Assembly (NCBI GenBank): GCA_017451545.1 | Contig: JAFTOB010000071.1 | Coordinates: 1 to 34,348 of the forward strand | DNA: 34,348 nucleotides | Source of the DNA: Clostridia bacterium | GTDB taxonomy: Bacteria; Bacillota; Clostridia; Oscillospirales; CAG-272 | Direction of reading: 5' to 3' | In this document: positions 7,382-15,129 of the stretch, in pieces | Layout of the letters: every line of letters starts with the position of its first letter | How positions within the stretch are numbered: the stretch's first letter is position 1 | Notes under the pieces: model-generated | The model's input: only the letters and a program-made list of their open reading frames with translations | Database searches by the model: none | What the model was told of the DNA's origin: nothing | Program-made: the position numbers and the translations under genes

Positions 7382-8718
7382 ATGGGCTTTCCTTCCTCAA
7401 TGGCGGCAATCGCCTCGGCAAAGCCCTCTCTGTATTTTTCGTCAAGGGGATGCAGAAAAGGGCCAATATGGCAAAATTCCACGTGACATTCGGGCTCATA
7501 GCCGCCCTCGTCAAGTATTCTGTCGCTGACGATGTATGCGCATGCATCGGTATAGCCCATAAAGCAGACCTTCCTGTCACCGAAGGCCGCGCGCACCGCC
7601 TGCTTTACGCCGAAGCAGGGCTCGCCGCCCATGGTGGCAACGTAAAGCCCCTTGGCCATTCTGATGACCGAGCAATGAAGCGTCATAGAGCTCGGCAGCT
7701 TTTCGTATCCGCCCCCGAGTATATACGCCGAGTTTGCCTTGTCGGGGCAATCTCTGTGATTTTCGAGCTTGCGCGCCCGTTCCTCAAAAAAGGCACGGGG
7801 CTTTTTTTCCATCGGCAGCTCTACCCCGAAAGCACGTGACCCGATCGACAGCTCAAAGCCCTCCAGCTTGCCACCGTCCACCCTCTCGCAGACCTCGCAA
7901 GCCAATGCCTTCGCAAATTCATCCACGTCGGCAAATGTAAAATCGTTTCTCCATATCTCGGAGAATTTCATATCCTTCGTGATCGTCACGGGACTGCCGT
8001 CGGCATTTCTCCGCACCGCTGCGGCAGGTCGGACGTCACCGCAGGCGGACTGGAAAAATAGCGAGGTGCAACCGTAATATTTGGCGTCCAAAAGCTGACA
8101 GAGCCGACCCGGATACTCTGCGCTGATGCTGTCACGGGCGGGGTAAAACGTAGGGTGGCAGGCGTAATTTACGGCCACCGAGCGCACCCGACCCTGCGTG
8201 TCGCGCACGCAGAAAAGACAAAGCTCGGTGTCGTGGGGATAATCAAAGGAGGGCATATTGGTGAACACACCGTCCACGTTGCCTCGGCGGCTGACGTTCA
8301 GGTCGATATTGAACGAGCCGAACTCAATGCTGCCCTCAAAGGTCGAGCACATAGCGCGATCAAGGCAGGTCTTGGCCCGCTCGAGCAAAAATTCCTCATA
8401 CTCCTCCTCGTAATGCCCGTAATTATAGCCGCGGCAGGCGGGCGCGGTATGTGCGTGGGTGTAGGCAAGGGTCACCGCGCTTTTGTCGATGCCGTATTTT
8501 TCAAAAGCATATTTTGCAAGTGCTTCGTTCAGAAGCCGATCGTGGAAAAGCAGATCGGCAGACATATAAACGGCCCTGTTTTTGCCGTCGTCACACACAA
8601 GGCAACGGACGAAGGCATCGTCGTGGATATAGTCAAAATCCGCATCGAATATACCGACGCAAGATATTTTTGTCTTTATTGCGGGAGTGATGATCTCCTT
8701 TGCTGTTCCAAATCTCAT
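7378..8718 (-). CDS. Neutral/alkaline ceramidase-fold protein (PF04734-like), catalytic Ser lost
   Basis: This 446-residue protein resembles the N-terminal catalytic domain of neutral ceramidases. It has the zinc-site strand THAHTAP (His88, His90), NYACHPT (His188) and FFQSACGDVRP (222-231). In true ceramidases the last motif is GD-[VI]-SPN, with Ser as nucleophile. Here it reads GDVRP, so that Ser is replaced by Arg. It also lacks a signal peptide and the C-terminal immunoglobulin-like domain. I infer a related zinc amidase or hydrolase acting on a sugar-type substrate, not a sphingolipid enzyme. The start has GGAGG 6 nt upstream. The gene follows AraC by 12 bp and overlaps the SGNH hydrolase by 4 bp. 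Confidence 0.8.
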   Translation of the reverse strand: MRFGTAKEIITPAIKTKISCVGIFDADFDYIHDDAFVRCLVCDDGKNRAVYMSADLLFHDRLLNEALAKYAFEKYGIDKSAVTLAYTHAHTAPACRGYNYGHYEEEYEEFLLERAKTCLDRAMCSTFEGSIEFGSFNIDLNVSRRGNVDGVFTNMPSFDYPHDTELCLFCVRDTQGRVRSVAVNYACHPTFYPARDSISAEYPGRLCQLLDAKYYGCTSLFFQSACGDVRPAAAVRRNADGSPVTITKDMKFSEIWRNDFTFADVDEFAKALACEVCERVDGGKLEGFELSIGSRAFGVELPMEKKPRAFFEERARKLENHRDCPDKANSAYILGGGYEKLPSSMTLHCSVIRMAKGLYVATMGGEPCFGVKQAVRAAFGDRKVCFMGYTDACAYIVSDRILDEGGYEPECHVEFCHIGPFLHPLDEKYREGFAEAIAAIEEGKPI

Positions 8719-8730
8719 AATACCTCCGTT

Positions 8731-9582
8731 TTATTTGACGGCACGGCGCTTTCCGGGGGAAATGCCGTAGTAAATTTTGTAGCGTCTGCAAAAATAATTT
8801 GTACTTTCAAATCCGCAGGCCTCGGCCACGTCGGCAATACTCTTTTCGGTGTTGCCGAGCAGGGTGTCCGCCACCTTGACGCGGTAATCGTTGAGATAGG
8901 CCATGGGCGACTGACCTGTAACCGACTTGAAAACGTGGCAGAAATAGTGCTTGCTCAACCCGCACATCCGCGCCAGCTCATCCACGCCGACGCGCTCGGC
9001 GTAGCGGTCTCTGATATGCCGCAGAGCGGGCTCGATAAGCTTGTAGTGCACGAAGGTTCTTCTCGCATCGTCGGACGCGTCGGTCTCGGCAATGCCGCGG
9101 CGCAGAAGCAGAGAAAAAAGCTGGATCATCAGCCCGCGCATCGCGCTTTCGTAGGCCACGTCACGGGCTCTGTACTCCTCTGCCGCATCCATCAGGATGC
9201 CGAATATGCGCCCGTCGTCCTCGTAATGACGGCGAAGGAAGGTCCTACCCGTGCGGAGCATCAGCATAAGCTCGGCCTCGGGCGTGTCGCCTTCGGCAAA
9301 ATAATCGGGCGGGATCATAAACAGGTGGTATTTTCCCTTGTCCTCGCTGTAAGCGATGGTGGCGTGAAATTCGTAGGGGTTTATTACCACAACGTCGCCG
9401 GCCTTGACCTGCACGGTCTCGTCGCCTACGAGAAGCGTTGCACTGCCCTCGTAAAAGCACTTGATCTCAATATCCTCGTGGATGGCGTGGCGGTCGGCCT
9501 CCACGCCGTTGATACTCGAAACGCAATCGAGTCTGACGCGGATTCGCTCACCCCTCGCCGCGGCTGCGTATTTTTCGGACAT
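8731..9582 (-). CDS. AraC family transcriptional regulator
   Basis: This 283-residue protein has an N-terminal cupin domain (VKAGDVVVINPYEFHATI, about residues 60-77) and a C-terminal AraC double HTH containing VGVDELARMCGLSKHYFCHV and EACGFESTNYFCRRYK. ATG 9582 follows GGGAGG. It is the first gene of the operon that continues with the ceramidase-fold protein, SGNH hydrolase, Gfo/Idh oxidoreductase and DegT aminotransferase, so it probably controls its own operon. The promoter upstream is close to consensus. Confidence 0.9.
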   Translation of the reverse strand: MSEKYAAAARGERIRVRLDCVSSINGVEADRHAIHEDIEIKCFYEGSATLLVGDETVQVKAGDVVVINPYEFHATIAYSEDKGKYHLFMIPPDYFAEGDTPEAELMLMLRTGRTFLRRHYEDDGRIFGILMDAAEEYRARDVAYESAMRGLMIQLFSLLLRRGIAETDASDDARRTFVHYKLIEPALRHIRDRYAERVGVDELARMCGLSKHYFCHVFKSVTGQSPMAYLNDYRVKVADTLLGNTEKSIADVAEACGFESTNYFCRRYKIYYGISPGKRRAVK

Positions 9583-9609
9583 TCAGATCCCTCCCCATTC
9601 TTTTATTAC

Positions 9610-9638
9610 ATTATATCACGTATCGGCAACTAATGCAA
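9610..9638 (-). promoter_or_regulatory. Sigma-A promoter of the AraC/hydrolase operon
   Basis: On the minus strand, -35 TTGCAT (9633-9638) and -10 TATAAT (9610-9615) are 17 bp apart, 28 bp upstream of the AraC start at 9582. Confidence 0.65.
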
Positions 9639-9722
9639 TGCCCACCGTTGTTCATTTTTAGCACAAATTTGCTCGTTTTGCGCCGGAGGCAGCCAATTTT
9701 TAAGCAATATAGGGGTCAAAAA

Positions 9723-9757
9723 ACCGCTTTCCCGTCAGTTACGGAAAAGCGGTTCTT
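9723..9757 (-). terminator. Intrinsic terminator ending the kinase-nanE-GH42 operon
   Basis: Read on the minus strand, AACCGCTTTTCCG and CGGGAAAGCGGTT form a 13-bp stem with one mismatch, followed by TTTTTTG. It lies between the last gene of the upstream operon (ends 10419) and the next operon promoter at 9610-9638. Confidence 0.85.
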
Positions 9758-9849
9758 AATTTTATCATATATGTCTCGCCAACAAATCGGAATTTGAAGG
9801 GTTCAAACAGATTTTGCTGAAACCAGCCTCAAAAGCGGCTAATACAATG

Positions 9850-9945
9850 GCTCTCCCTTTGGGAGAGCTGGCGCGAAGCGACTGAGAGGGTAAAAAAAGC
9901 CCTCTCCGGCACGGCAAGCCGCGCCACCTCCCCCAATGGGGGAGG
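9850..9945. repeat. Cloverleaf-like palindromic repeat unit
   Basis: The unit contains GCTCTCCC-ttt-GGGAGAGC (9850-9868), GAGAGGG paired with CCCTCTC around a poly-A loop (9884-9906), CGGC-aa-GCCG (9913-9922) and CCTCCCCC-aat-GGGGGAGG (9927-9945). I recognise the GAGAGCTGGCGCGAAGCGAC type of sequence as a common dispersed intergenic repeat of gut Clostridia. It is non-autonomous; no transposase is nearby. Confidence 0.6.
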
Positions 9946-10051
9946 CTTTGAGTGAGTCGCGGTTCGATTATTTAGCGGTCTAAATTTTTCAAACTCTTTC
10001 AAATAAACTCCGATTTATCGGTATGTTAAAATACAAAGTTTTTAATATATA

Positions 10052-10150
10052 CCCGTAGGGGCGCACTTTGTGCGCCCGTTCGGTGGATTTGGATTTATTT
10101 TGCGGGCGAACGTCGATTTGGCAAAGCCAATATCGTGCACCCTCTACGGG
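10052..10150. repeat. Palindromic repeat unit with CCCGTAGGG ends
   Basis: The unit begins CCCGTAGGGGCGCAC-ttt-GTGCGCCC and ends CTACGGG, with an inner GGGCGAACGTCG segment. The termini are imperfect inverted repeats of each other, as expected for a small non-autonomous element or REP-like unit. Confidence 0.55.
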
Positions 10151-10201
10151 ATTATATTATACCGTTTGTAGTGCTTGCGACTGTGGAGCAAACAAATTTA
10201 T

Positions 10202-10272
10202 TTGTAGGGGAGGGGTTTCCCCTCCCGAAAACCAAGGCATTCTCCACGGGAGGGGCGACCCCTCCCCTACAA
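10202..10272. repeat. MITE-like unit with 26-bp terminal inverted repeats
   Basis: The arm from 10202 begins TTGTAGGGGAGGGG and ends CCCCTCCCG. The arm ending at 10272 is its reverse complement with two mismatches. A 19-nt spacer separates them. No coding capacity. Confidence 0.6.
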
Positions 10273-10418
10273 GTGGTCGATGATGTTTTGCTTTCAAATT
10301 ACGATTTGTCGACCTCTTCACCGTCGGGGAATCGTGTTCGGTTAAAGGTCACGTCACCCGATTTTTCGCTGCGGCCGTTGCCGTCAAATTCCTATTTATC
10401 GACCTTTTGGCGCCGTTA

Positions 10419-11495
10419 TTAATCGAAATAGTAGGGCTTACCGGTTTTGCTTGACTCGTAGATGCCCTCGAGGATGCGGGTGACGCAATAGGCCTGCTCG
10501 GGGGTGGTCAGGGGCTTGGCGCCGCCCTTGACGGCCTCGATCCAGAGCCGAGCCTCGAGATCGGCCTGACTTTCGCCCTTCTGCGCGCCGTGTGAGTCAA
10601 CTCCGCCCGCCTTGAAATCGGGCTTGAGGACGAATTGGCGTCCCTTGCGGATGCCGTTGATGCGCAGGCCGTCGACCATATCTGCGCCCGCCTCGGTTCC
10701 GCAGACCGAGGTCACGGCCTCGCGCACGTCGAGAGTGTTGAGTGCCCAAGCCGACTCGACCATAACCGTCGCGCCGTTTTCCATAACCACGAAACCGAAA
10801 GCACTGTCCTCGACCGTGAACTTTTCGGGATCCCAATTTGCATAGGAGTTGCCCTGATTGGTCTTTTCGCTGAGCTTGTGGTAGACCGAGCCCACGCAAT
10901 ACTTGGGCTTGTAGTTGTTCATTACCCAAAGTGTAAGGTCGAGGGCGTGAGTTCCGATATCGATGAGGGGGCCGCCGCCCTGCTCGTTTTCGTCAAGGAA
11001 AACGCCCCATGTGGGAACGGCTCTTCTTCTGATGGCGGTCGCCTTCGCGTAATAAATATCGCCGAAGGTGCCCGAATCTGCTTCGTCCTTCAGATAAAGA
11101 GAGTCGGGACGGAAGCGGTTCTGATATCCGATGGTCAGGAGCTTGCCCGTCCGCTCGGCGGCGTCAAGCATCTTTTTCGCCTCTGCCGAATTGATGGCCA
11201 TGGGCTTTTCGCACATAACGTGCTTGCCCGCCTCAAGGGCATCCACGGTGATAAAGCTGTGTGAGCGGTTTGGAGTGCAGACGTGCACCACGTCGATGGA
11301 CTCATCCTTCAAAAGCTCGCGGTAATCCTCGTAGACCTTTGCGTTTTCGTCGCCGAACTTGGCGGCGGCCTTCTCGGCCTTTTCGATGACTATGTCGCAA
11401 AAGGCGACCATTTTGCAGTCCTCAAGCTTTGCAAGCGAGGGCATATGCTTCCAGTTGGCGATACCGCCGCAACCGATAATTCCTACGTTGATCAT
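10419..11495 (-). CDS. Gfo/Idh/MocA family NAD(P)-dependent oxidoreductase
   Basis: This 358-residue protein is a textbook member. The Rossmann loop GIIGCGGIANWKH lies at residues 5-17, CEKPMA (95-100) contains the EKP motif, and GGGPLIDIGTHALD contains Asp179 and His183 as the conserved D-x3-H pair. Family enzymes act on sugar, inositol or glycoside secondary alcohols. ATG 11495 follows AAGGAG. It is the last gene of the 16062-10419 operon, 11 bp after a TIM-barrel isomerase and ahead of a terminator at 9723-9757. Being co-encoded with a TIM-barrel enzyme and a glycosidase is consistent with oxidation of a glycoside to a 3-keto sugar before bond cleavage, as in the DgpA/DgpC C-glycoside system; this is inference. 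Confidence 0.92.
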   Translation of the reverse strand: MINVGIIGCGGIANWKHMPSLAKLEDCKMVAFCDIVIEKAEKAAAKFGDENAKVYEDYRELLKDESIDVVHVCTPNRSHSFITVDALEAGKHVMCEKPMAINSAEAKKMLDAAERTGKLLTIGYQNRFRPDSLYLKDEADSGTFGDIYYAKATAIRRRAVPTWGVFLDENEQGGGPLIDIGTHALDLTLWVMNNYKPKYCVGSVYHKLSEKTNQGNSYANWDPEKFTVEDSAFGFVVMENGATVMVESAWALNTLDVREAVTSVCGTEAGADMVDGLRINGIRKGRQFVLKPDFKAGGVDSHGAQKGESQADLEARLWIEAVKGGAKPLTTPEQAYCVTRILEGIYESSKTGKPYYFD

Positions 11496-11506
11496 ATTTT
11501 TTCTCC

Positions 11507-12289
11507 TTATACTATGAATTTTTTGATAAAATCTCTTGTGTACACCACGCCCGCGTCGCCCAGCTCGCCCGACCAGGTCTTTGAATGGGGCTCTATGCTG
11601 AGGTCGCCGTTATATCCGCGGGCATAAAGGATCGCAAACACCGCGCCCCAGTTGATATCGTCCATTCCGGCGGGGGGATCGTCCACCGCGCGCGATCCTG
11701 CGCGAACCACGCCCTTGATATGGAAATGAGCGATCCGCTCGCCCCAATCCGAAAGCTCGGCAAGGTAATCGTCGCCGCGCTTGTAGGCGTGGGACGGATC
11801 GTATTTCAACCAAAGCTCGGGCAGCTCGCCGAGAACGACCTCCCATTCCTTTGGGGAAAGAATAAAATTGTTCCAATGGCAATTCTGCACCGCGATCTTT
11901 ATTTTTCCGTCGGCGCGCTCTATGAGACTGCCGAGAAAATCGATGGCGTTTACGTAATTTTTATAAAGGCTTATGCTTTCGTCCTTGTTAACGCCGCAGA
12001 CGAAGGTTTTTGCGCCGAGCCCGATGGCCGTGTCGAGCAGGGCAAAATATTTTTCTCTTTTTTCGGGGACGATCACGCCGCCCGCCTGAACGTCGTGATT
12101 CCATCTGCCAACGCAGGAAATATCAAGTCCCGTTCTGGCCTTTTGGCTCAGAATGAGCTGTCGGTCGGCGCAAAACGCATCGCTTTCCGCCTCATTATTA
12201 CAGCAATACTCGATAAATTCAAGGCCCTGAGCCTTGACCTTATCAAAGCCCGCGTCGGTGCGGTTGTTCTGTATTCTTCCTATTCTCAT
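11507..12289 (-). CDS. Sugar phosphate isomerase/epimerase (TIM barrel), Gln at a metal position
   Basis: This 260-residue protein is of the xylose-isomerase-like TIM-barrel superfamily. The metal-site strands are IAVQNCHWNN, LKYDPSHAY, AHFHIKG and LSIEPHS. The first strand carries Gln where most relatives, including the other three TIM-barrel proteins in this window, carry Glu. This could mark a sub-family with different metal use or chemistry. The start is ATG 12289, preceded by GGGGAG; the longer in-frame start at 12325 would place that ribosome site inside the gene. It lies 13 bp after the GH42-like gene and 11 bp before the Gfo/Idh gene. Confidence 0.87.
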   Translation of the reverse strand: MRIGRIQNNRTDAGFDKVKAQGLEFIEYCCNNEAESDAFCADRQLILSQKARTGLDISCVGRWNHDVQAGGVIVPEKREKYFALLDTAIGLGAKTFVCGVNKDESISLYKNYVNAIDFLGSLIERADGKIKIAVQNCHWNNFILSPKEWEVVLGELPELWLKYDPSHAYKRGDDYLAELSDWGERIAHFHIKGVVRAGSRAVDDPPAGMDDINWGAVFAILYARGYNGDLSIEPHSKTWSGELGDAGVVYTRDFIKKFIV

Positions 12290-12302
12290 ATTTTTCTCCC
12301 CT

Positions 12303-14435
12303 TTATTGATATTTATATACCGCAAGGCTCTCCATGGCGCCCAAAGTGAATTTGACCGCCGTTTGTCCGTTCTCGCGGCTCACGGTGTGCTTCGGGAGCT
12401 CCTCGACGAGGCGGTAATTACCCTCGCGCAGGATCAAGGTGTCGCTCACCGTCTCGTAGTCGGTGTTGGTAACGGTTACGATAATCTCCCCGTCCTCACT
12501 CGAGATCGCGTTCGTGATAAGTGCGCTCTGCGCCTTTTCGTCCTCCGCCGCAAGAGAGGCGTGGGGCGTGACCCCAAGCTCGCCAAGCATTCGGAGCAGG
12601 ACTCCACGGGTAGCGGCGGCGGGCTTTCTCGCGTAATTTGCGAAATACTGGGTGGCTATATAGGTGGCGCTGCCCTCTCCGTATGCGTTTTTCGAGATTA
12701 GCGGATACTCGGGCATATACTCACCGCCTACCGACTCTGCATCGGTGAGAATCATCTGCTCGATCATGGTTCCCGTCTCGATACCGAGGCTGTTTTCTCT
12801 TTCCATCACGGGATGGGCGATGAATAGCACGTCCTCCCTCTCGATGCCGAAAACCTTATCAAGTCCCGCGCCCGGCAGATTTACGTAGCAAAGACCGCCC
12901 GGCCGCTTTTCGGCAAGGATATAGTCGGCTATGACGTGACCGCCGTCCTTGACGAACTCGGCGATGGCCGCACCGCATTCCTCCGAAAGCACGTAAGTAC
13001 ACGGCAAAATAAGCACCTTGTATTTTGAAAGCGAGCCCTTGAGGATCTCCTTTTCGCAGATGAAATCCGAGTTGATATGCAGGTCCCCAAGCATATAATT
13101 GGCACCGCGGACGGCATCGGGATAATTGTTCTGCATCTTGTCGCCCGCCATTATGTGGTTGATCTGCTGTGAGGTAAAGACCGCAACCTCAGATTTTCTT
13201 TCACACTTATCATAGATCGGAGAAAGACTCTCCATAGTTCTTGCAAACTCGCCGAGCCGGGCCGTTCTCTTCAGGGGCTTGCCGTCGGGGCGGCACATTC
13301 CGAAATCGTTGCCCTCAACGTCGCTGAGTCGAGGTCTCCAGCACCAGAACATCACTCCCCGCGCGCCGTAACCCGCGCGCATAAGAAGCGTAGTTTTCAA
13401 TTCTTCAAGTGAGGGTGTGAAGCCCTTGGGAGCGAAGGGGTTCGGATCGTTGAATTTAATAGATCCGCCGCCCGCTTCCACCACGAAAAGGCTCTTGCCC
13501 AGTGCCTTGGCGATGCTGTTTGACATATTCATACAGAGTGCGGCGTTGCGGTTGGGCTTGCCGAAAAGGCTGACACCCACGATATCCGTGCCCTCGCCCA
13601 GCTTCCACGGATCGATACCCTTGGTCACGCCGGGCAGCATTTCAGTGATCGTCGGCTGGGTCGCGCCGTTCTCCTTGAAGATCCTGTCGGCATTACTTAT
13701 ATGCTCGGCAAGATTGATCTCCATATACTCCGACCAATCCTCCCAAGAGTTGAAGCCGCCCTTCTGACGGGTCAGATCGGTGGGTGGATTGACCTGGCAA
13801 AAGTCAATATAATCCGATGGCCCCTCGCGTCCCCAAGCCTCGTTCAGCTTCGAGATATCACCGTATTTTTCCTTCAGCCATTGACGGAACTTGGCCTTGG
13901 TGTGGCGGCAATAGCAGATATTAAGCCCGTTGGGTCGCGGACTGCGAAGCACGGGCTCGCCCCAAAGGACGAAGGCACCCACACGGGTGTCGCCCGCGAA
14001 ATGCTGCGCCACAGCCTTGAGGTATCGCGCGGCGTACGCGCTGTACACGGGGTCGTCCATACAGGGAATGACGTATTCCTCTTGGGACAGCACCTGCCCC
14101 TGAGCGTCCACCATCCCTTCGCCAACGCCGCGGTACTCCTCCATAAACCAGCGGGGGGAGTAGAAGCCCACGCCGTTCTGTGTCGCCACGTTGATAATGG
14201 CAACGAGCCCGTTTTTGTGGGCGCATTCCACAAAGTGATCGATCTTTGTAAAATCAAATCGACCCTTTTCGTATTCTATATCGTGCCACTCGGCAAAGCC
14301 GTGGAGGCAGTTGTAGCCGAGGCGCGCCATATTCTGCATATCCCGATCCCACTCCTCCATTGGGGCGTGCATGGTTCTGCAAAAGGGCGCGTACATCGAG
14401 CCCGTTAAAAATCTTTCGTCAATTTTAACTGACAT
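12303..14435 (-). CDS. GH42-like beta-galactosidase family glycosidase
   Basis: This 710-residue protein has the size and layout of GH42 enzymes. The N-terminal TIM barrel includes NICYCRHTKAKFRQWLKEKY and LNEAWGREGPSD (about 172-208), typical of the family. Glu160 in VLWGEPV is the best candidate acid/base and Glu320 in LFVVEAGGG the best nucleophile. A trimerisation-like Rossmann domain follows (KYKVLILPCTYVLSEECG), then a small beta domain at the C-terminus. There is no signal peptide, so it acts on imported oligosaccharides or glycosides. ATG 14435 is preceded by AGAGG; an in-frame ATG at 14462 lies inside nanE and was not used. It sits 4 bp after nanE. The motifs around both Glu residues differ from characterised beta-galactosidases, so the substrate may not be a galactoside. 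Confidence 0.85.
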   Translation of the reverse strand: MSVKIDERFLTGSMYAPFCRTMHAPMEEWDRDMQNMARLGYNCLHGFAEWHDIEYEKGRFDFTKIDHFVECAHKNGLVAIINVATQNGVGFYSPRWFMEEYRGVGEGMVDAQGQVLSQEEYVIPCMDDPVYSAYAARYLKAVAQHFAGDTRVGAFVLWGEPVLRSPRPNGLNICYCRHTKAKFRQWLKEKYGDISKLNEAWGREGPSDYIDFCQVNPPTDLTRQKGGFNSWEDWSEYMEINLAEHISNADRIFKENGATQPTITEMLPGVTKGIDPWKLGEGTDIVGVSLFGKPNRNAALCMNMSNSIAKALGKSLFVVEAGGGSIKFNDPNPFAPKGFTPSLEELKTTLLMRAGYGARGVMFWCWRPRLSDVEGNDFGMCRPDGKPLKRTARLGEFARTMESLSPIYDKCERKSEVAVFTSQQINHIMAGDKMQNNYPDAVRGANYMLGDLHINSDFICEKEILKGSLSKYKVLILPCTYVLSEECGAAIAEFVKDGGHVIADYILAEKRPGGLCYVNLPGAGLDKVFGIEREDVLFIAHPVMERENSLGIETGTMIEQMILTDAESVGGEYMPEYPLISKNAYGEGSATYIATQYFANYARKPAAATRGVLLRMLGELGVTPHASLAAEDEKAQSALITNAISSEDGEIIVTVTNTDYETVSDTLILREGNYRLVEELPKHTVSRENGQTAVKFTLGAMESLAVYKYQ

Positions 14436-14439
14436 AGAC

Positions 14440-15126
14440 TTACCTCTTATCCGCCGGAACACCGGACAGGAAATATTTCGTTATAGCCATGGGGTTGGTG
14501 ATGGCCTTGCCGATGACCACGGCATCGGCGCCGAGGTCGAAGGCGCGCTTGAGGTCGGCTCTCTCCCAGATCCTTCCCTCGACGACGAGGGCGCAGGGGA
14601 GATGCATATCTGCAATCGTCTTGACGAGCTCAAGGTTGGGCTCGTAAAGCTCGTCCGCGCTGTGGAGCGCACCGGGAACGTAGCCCGCAAGGGTGGTGGA
14701 AACGGCATCAACGCCCATATCCGCCGCCTTTTTGGCTTCATCGGCGGTGGAAATATCGGCCATTACCATAAGGCCGAGCTCGTTATGTATGCGGTCGATG
14801 AGAGTCTTTCTGTCCTCGGCGATGTCGCTGGGGTAGTCGGTCACGTCCATAGCGATAATGGTCGCGCCCGCCTCAGCCACGCGCTTTGCGCCGGCAAAAT
14901 CGGGGGTGATGACCGTTCTTCCCGAAGAGTCCTTCTTCTTGTCGATGCCGATGATCGGAACCGAAATACGCTTACGCATCTCGGTGATGTCCTCAACGCC
15001 GTTGGCTCTGATGGCCACAGCTCCGCCGAGCACCGCCGCCTCTGCCATTACGGCGAGATATTCCGAATTGCGGAAGGGGTTGCCCTCCAGCGCCTGAGAT
15101 GATACTATAAGTCCGCGTGGAAACAT
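14440..15126 (-). CDS. nanE: N-acetylmannosamine-6-phosphate 2-epimerase
   Basis: This 228-residue TIM-barrel enzyme converts N-acetylmannosamine-6-phosphate to N-acetylglucosamine-6-phosphate in sialic acid and amino-sugar catabolism. Family hallmarks are RGLIVSSQAL at the N-terminus, IIGIDKKK (lysine region), MVMADISTADEAKKAADMG, VSTTLAGY and ALVVEGRIW, whose Glu is the conserved catalytic acid. AAAGGAG lies 8 nt before ATG 15126. It is packed between the kinase gene (3-bp gap) and the GH42-like gene (4-bp gap). Neither nanA nor nagA/nagB is in the window, so free sialic acid may not be the substrate; ManNAc-containing glycosides are another option (inference). Confidence 0.93.
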   Translation of the reverse strand: MFPRGLIVSSQALEGNPFRNSEYLAVMAEAAVLGGAVAIRANGVEDITEMRKRISVPIIGIDKKKDSSGRTVITPDFAGAKRVAEAGATIIAMDVTDYPSDIAEDRKTLIDRIHNELGLMVMADISTADEAKKAADMGVDAVSTTLAGYVPGALHSADELYEPNLELVKTIADMHLPCALVVEGRIWERADLKRAFDLGADAVVIGKAITNPMAITKYFLSGVPADKR

Positions 15127-15129
15127 TTT

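Larger units (their letters stand above)
9781..10418. repeat. Cluster of palindromic dispersed repeats in a long non-coding gap
   Basis: No gene is visible. At least three composite units can be separated and are listed individually: a cloverleaf-like unit (9850-9945), a unit with CCCGTAGGG/CTACGGG ends (10052-10150) and a 26-bp inverted-repeat unit (10202-10272). The motif TTCAAATTCCGATTTATCGG or close variants occurs at 9781-9800 (minus), 10003-10022, 10293-10313 and 10383-10404 (plus), and once more at 216-236. The short plus-strand open frames across the region are by-products of the repeats. The stretch 10315-10380 holds nothing I recognise. Confidence 0.65.

Noticed and set aside
7378..8718. 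Sphingolipid-degrading ceramidase.
   Set aside because: The nucleophile Ser is replaced, there is no signal peptide, and the neighbours are all sugar enzymes.
8155..9633. A 492-codon plus-strand frame antisense to the ceramidase-like and AraC genes.
   Set aside because: It spans two genes with clear motifs on the other strand, shows no recognisable domain and has no promoter or ribosome site.
9850..10272. Possible CRISPR array because of repeated palindromic units.
   Set aside because: The units differ from each other, spacing is irregular, there are no uniform direct repeats or spacers, and no cas genes are present.
10068..10422. Two short plus-strand frames in the 9.8-10.4 kb gap.
   Set aside because: They translate palindromic repeats and carry no domain or ribosome site.
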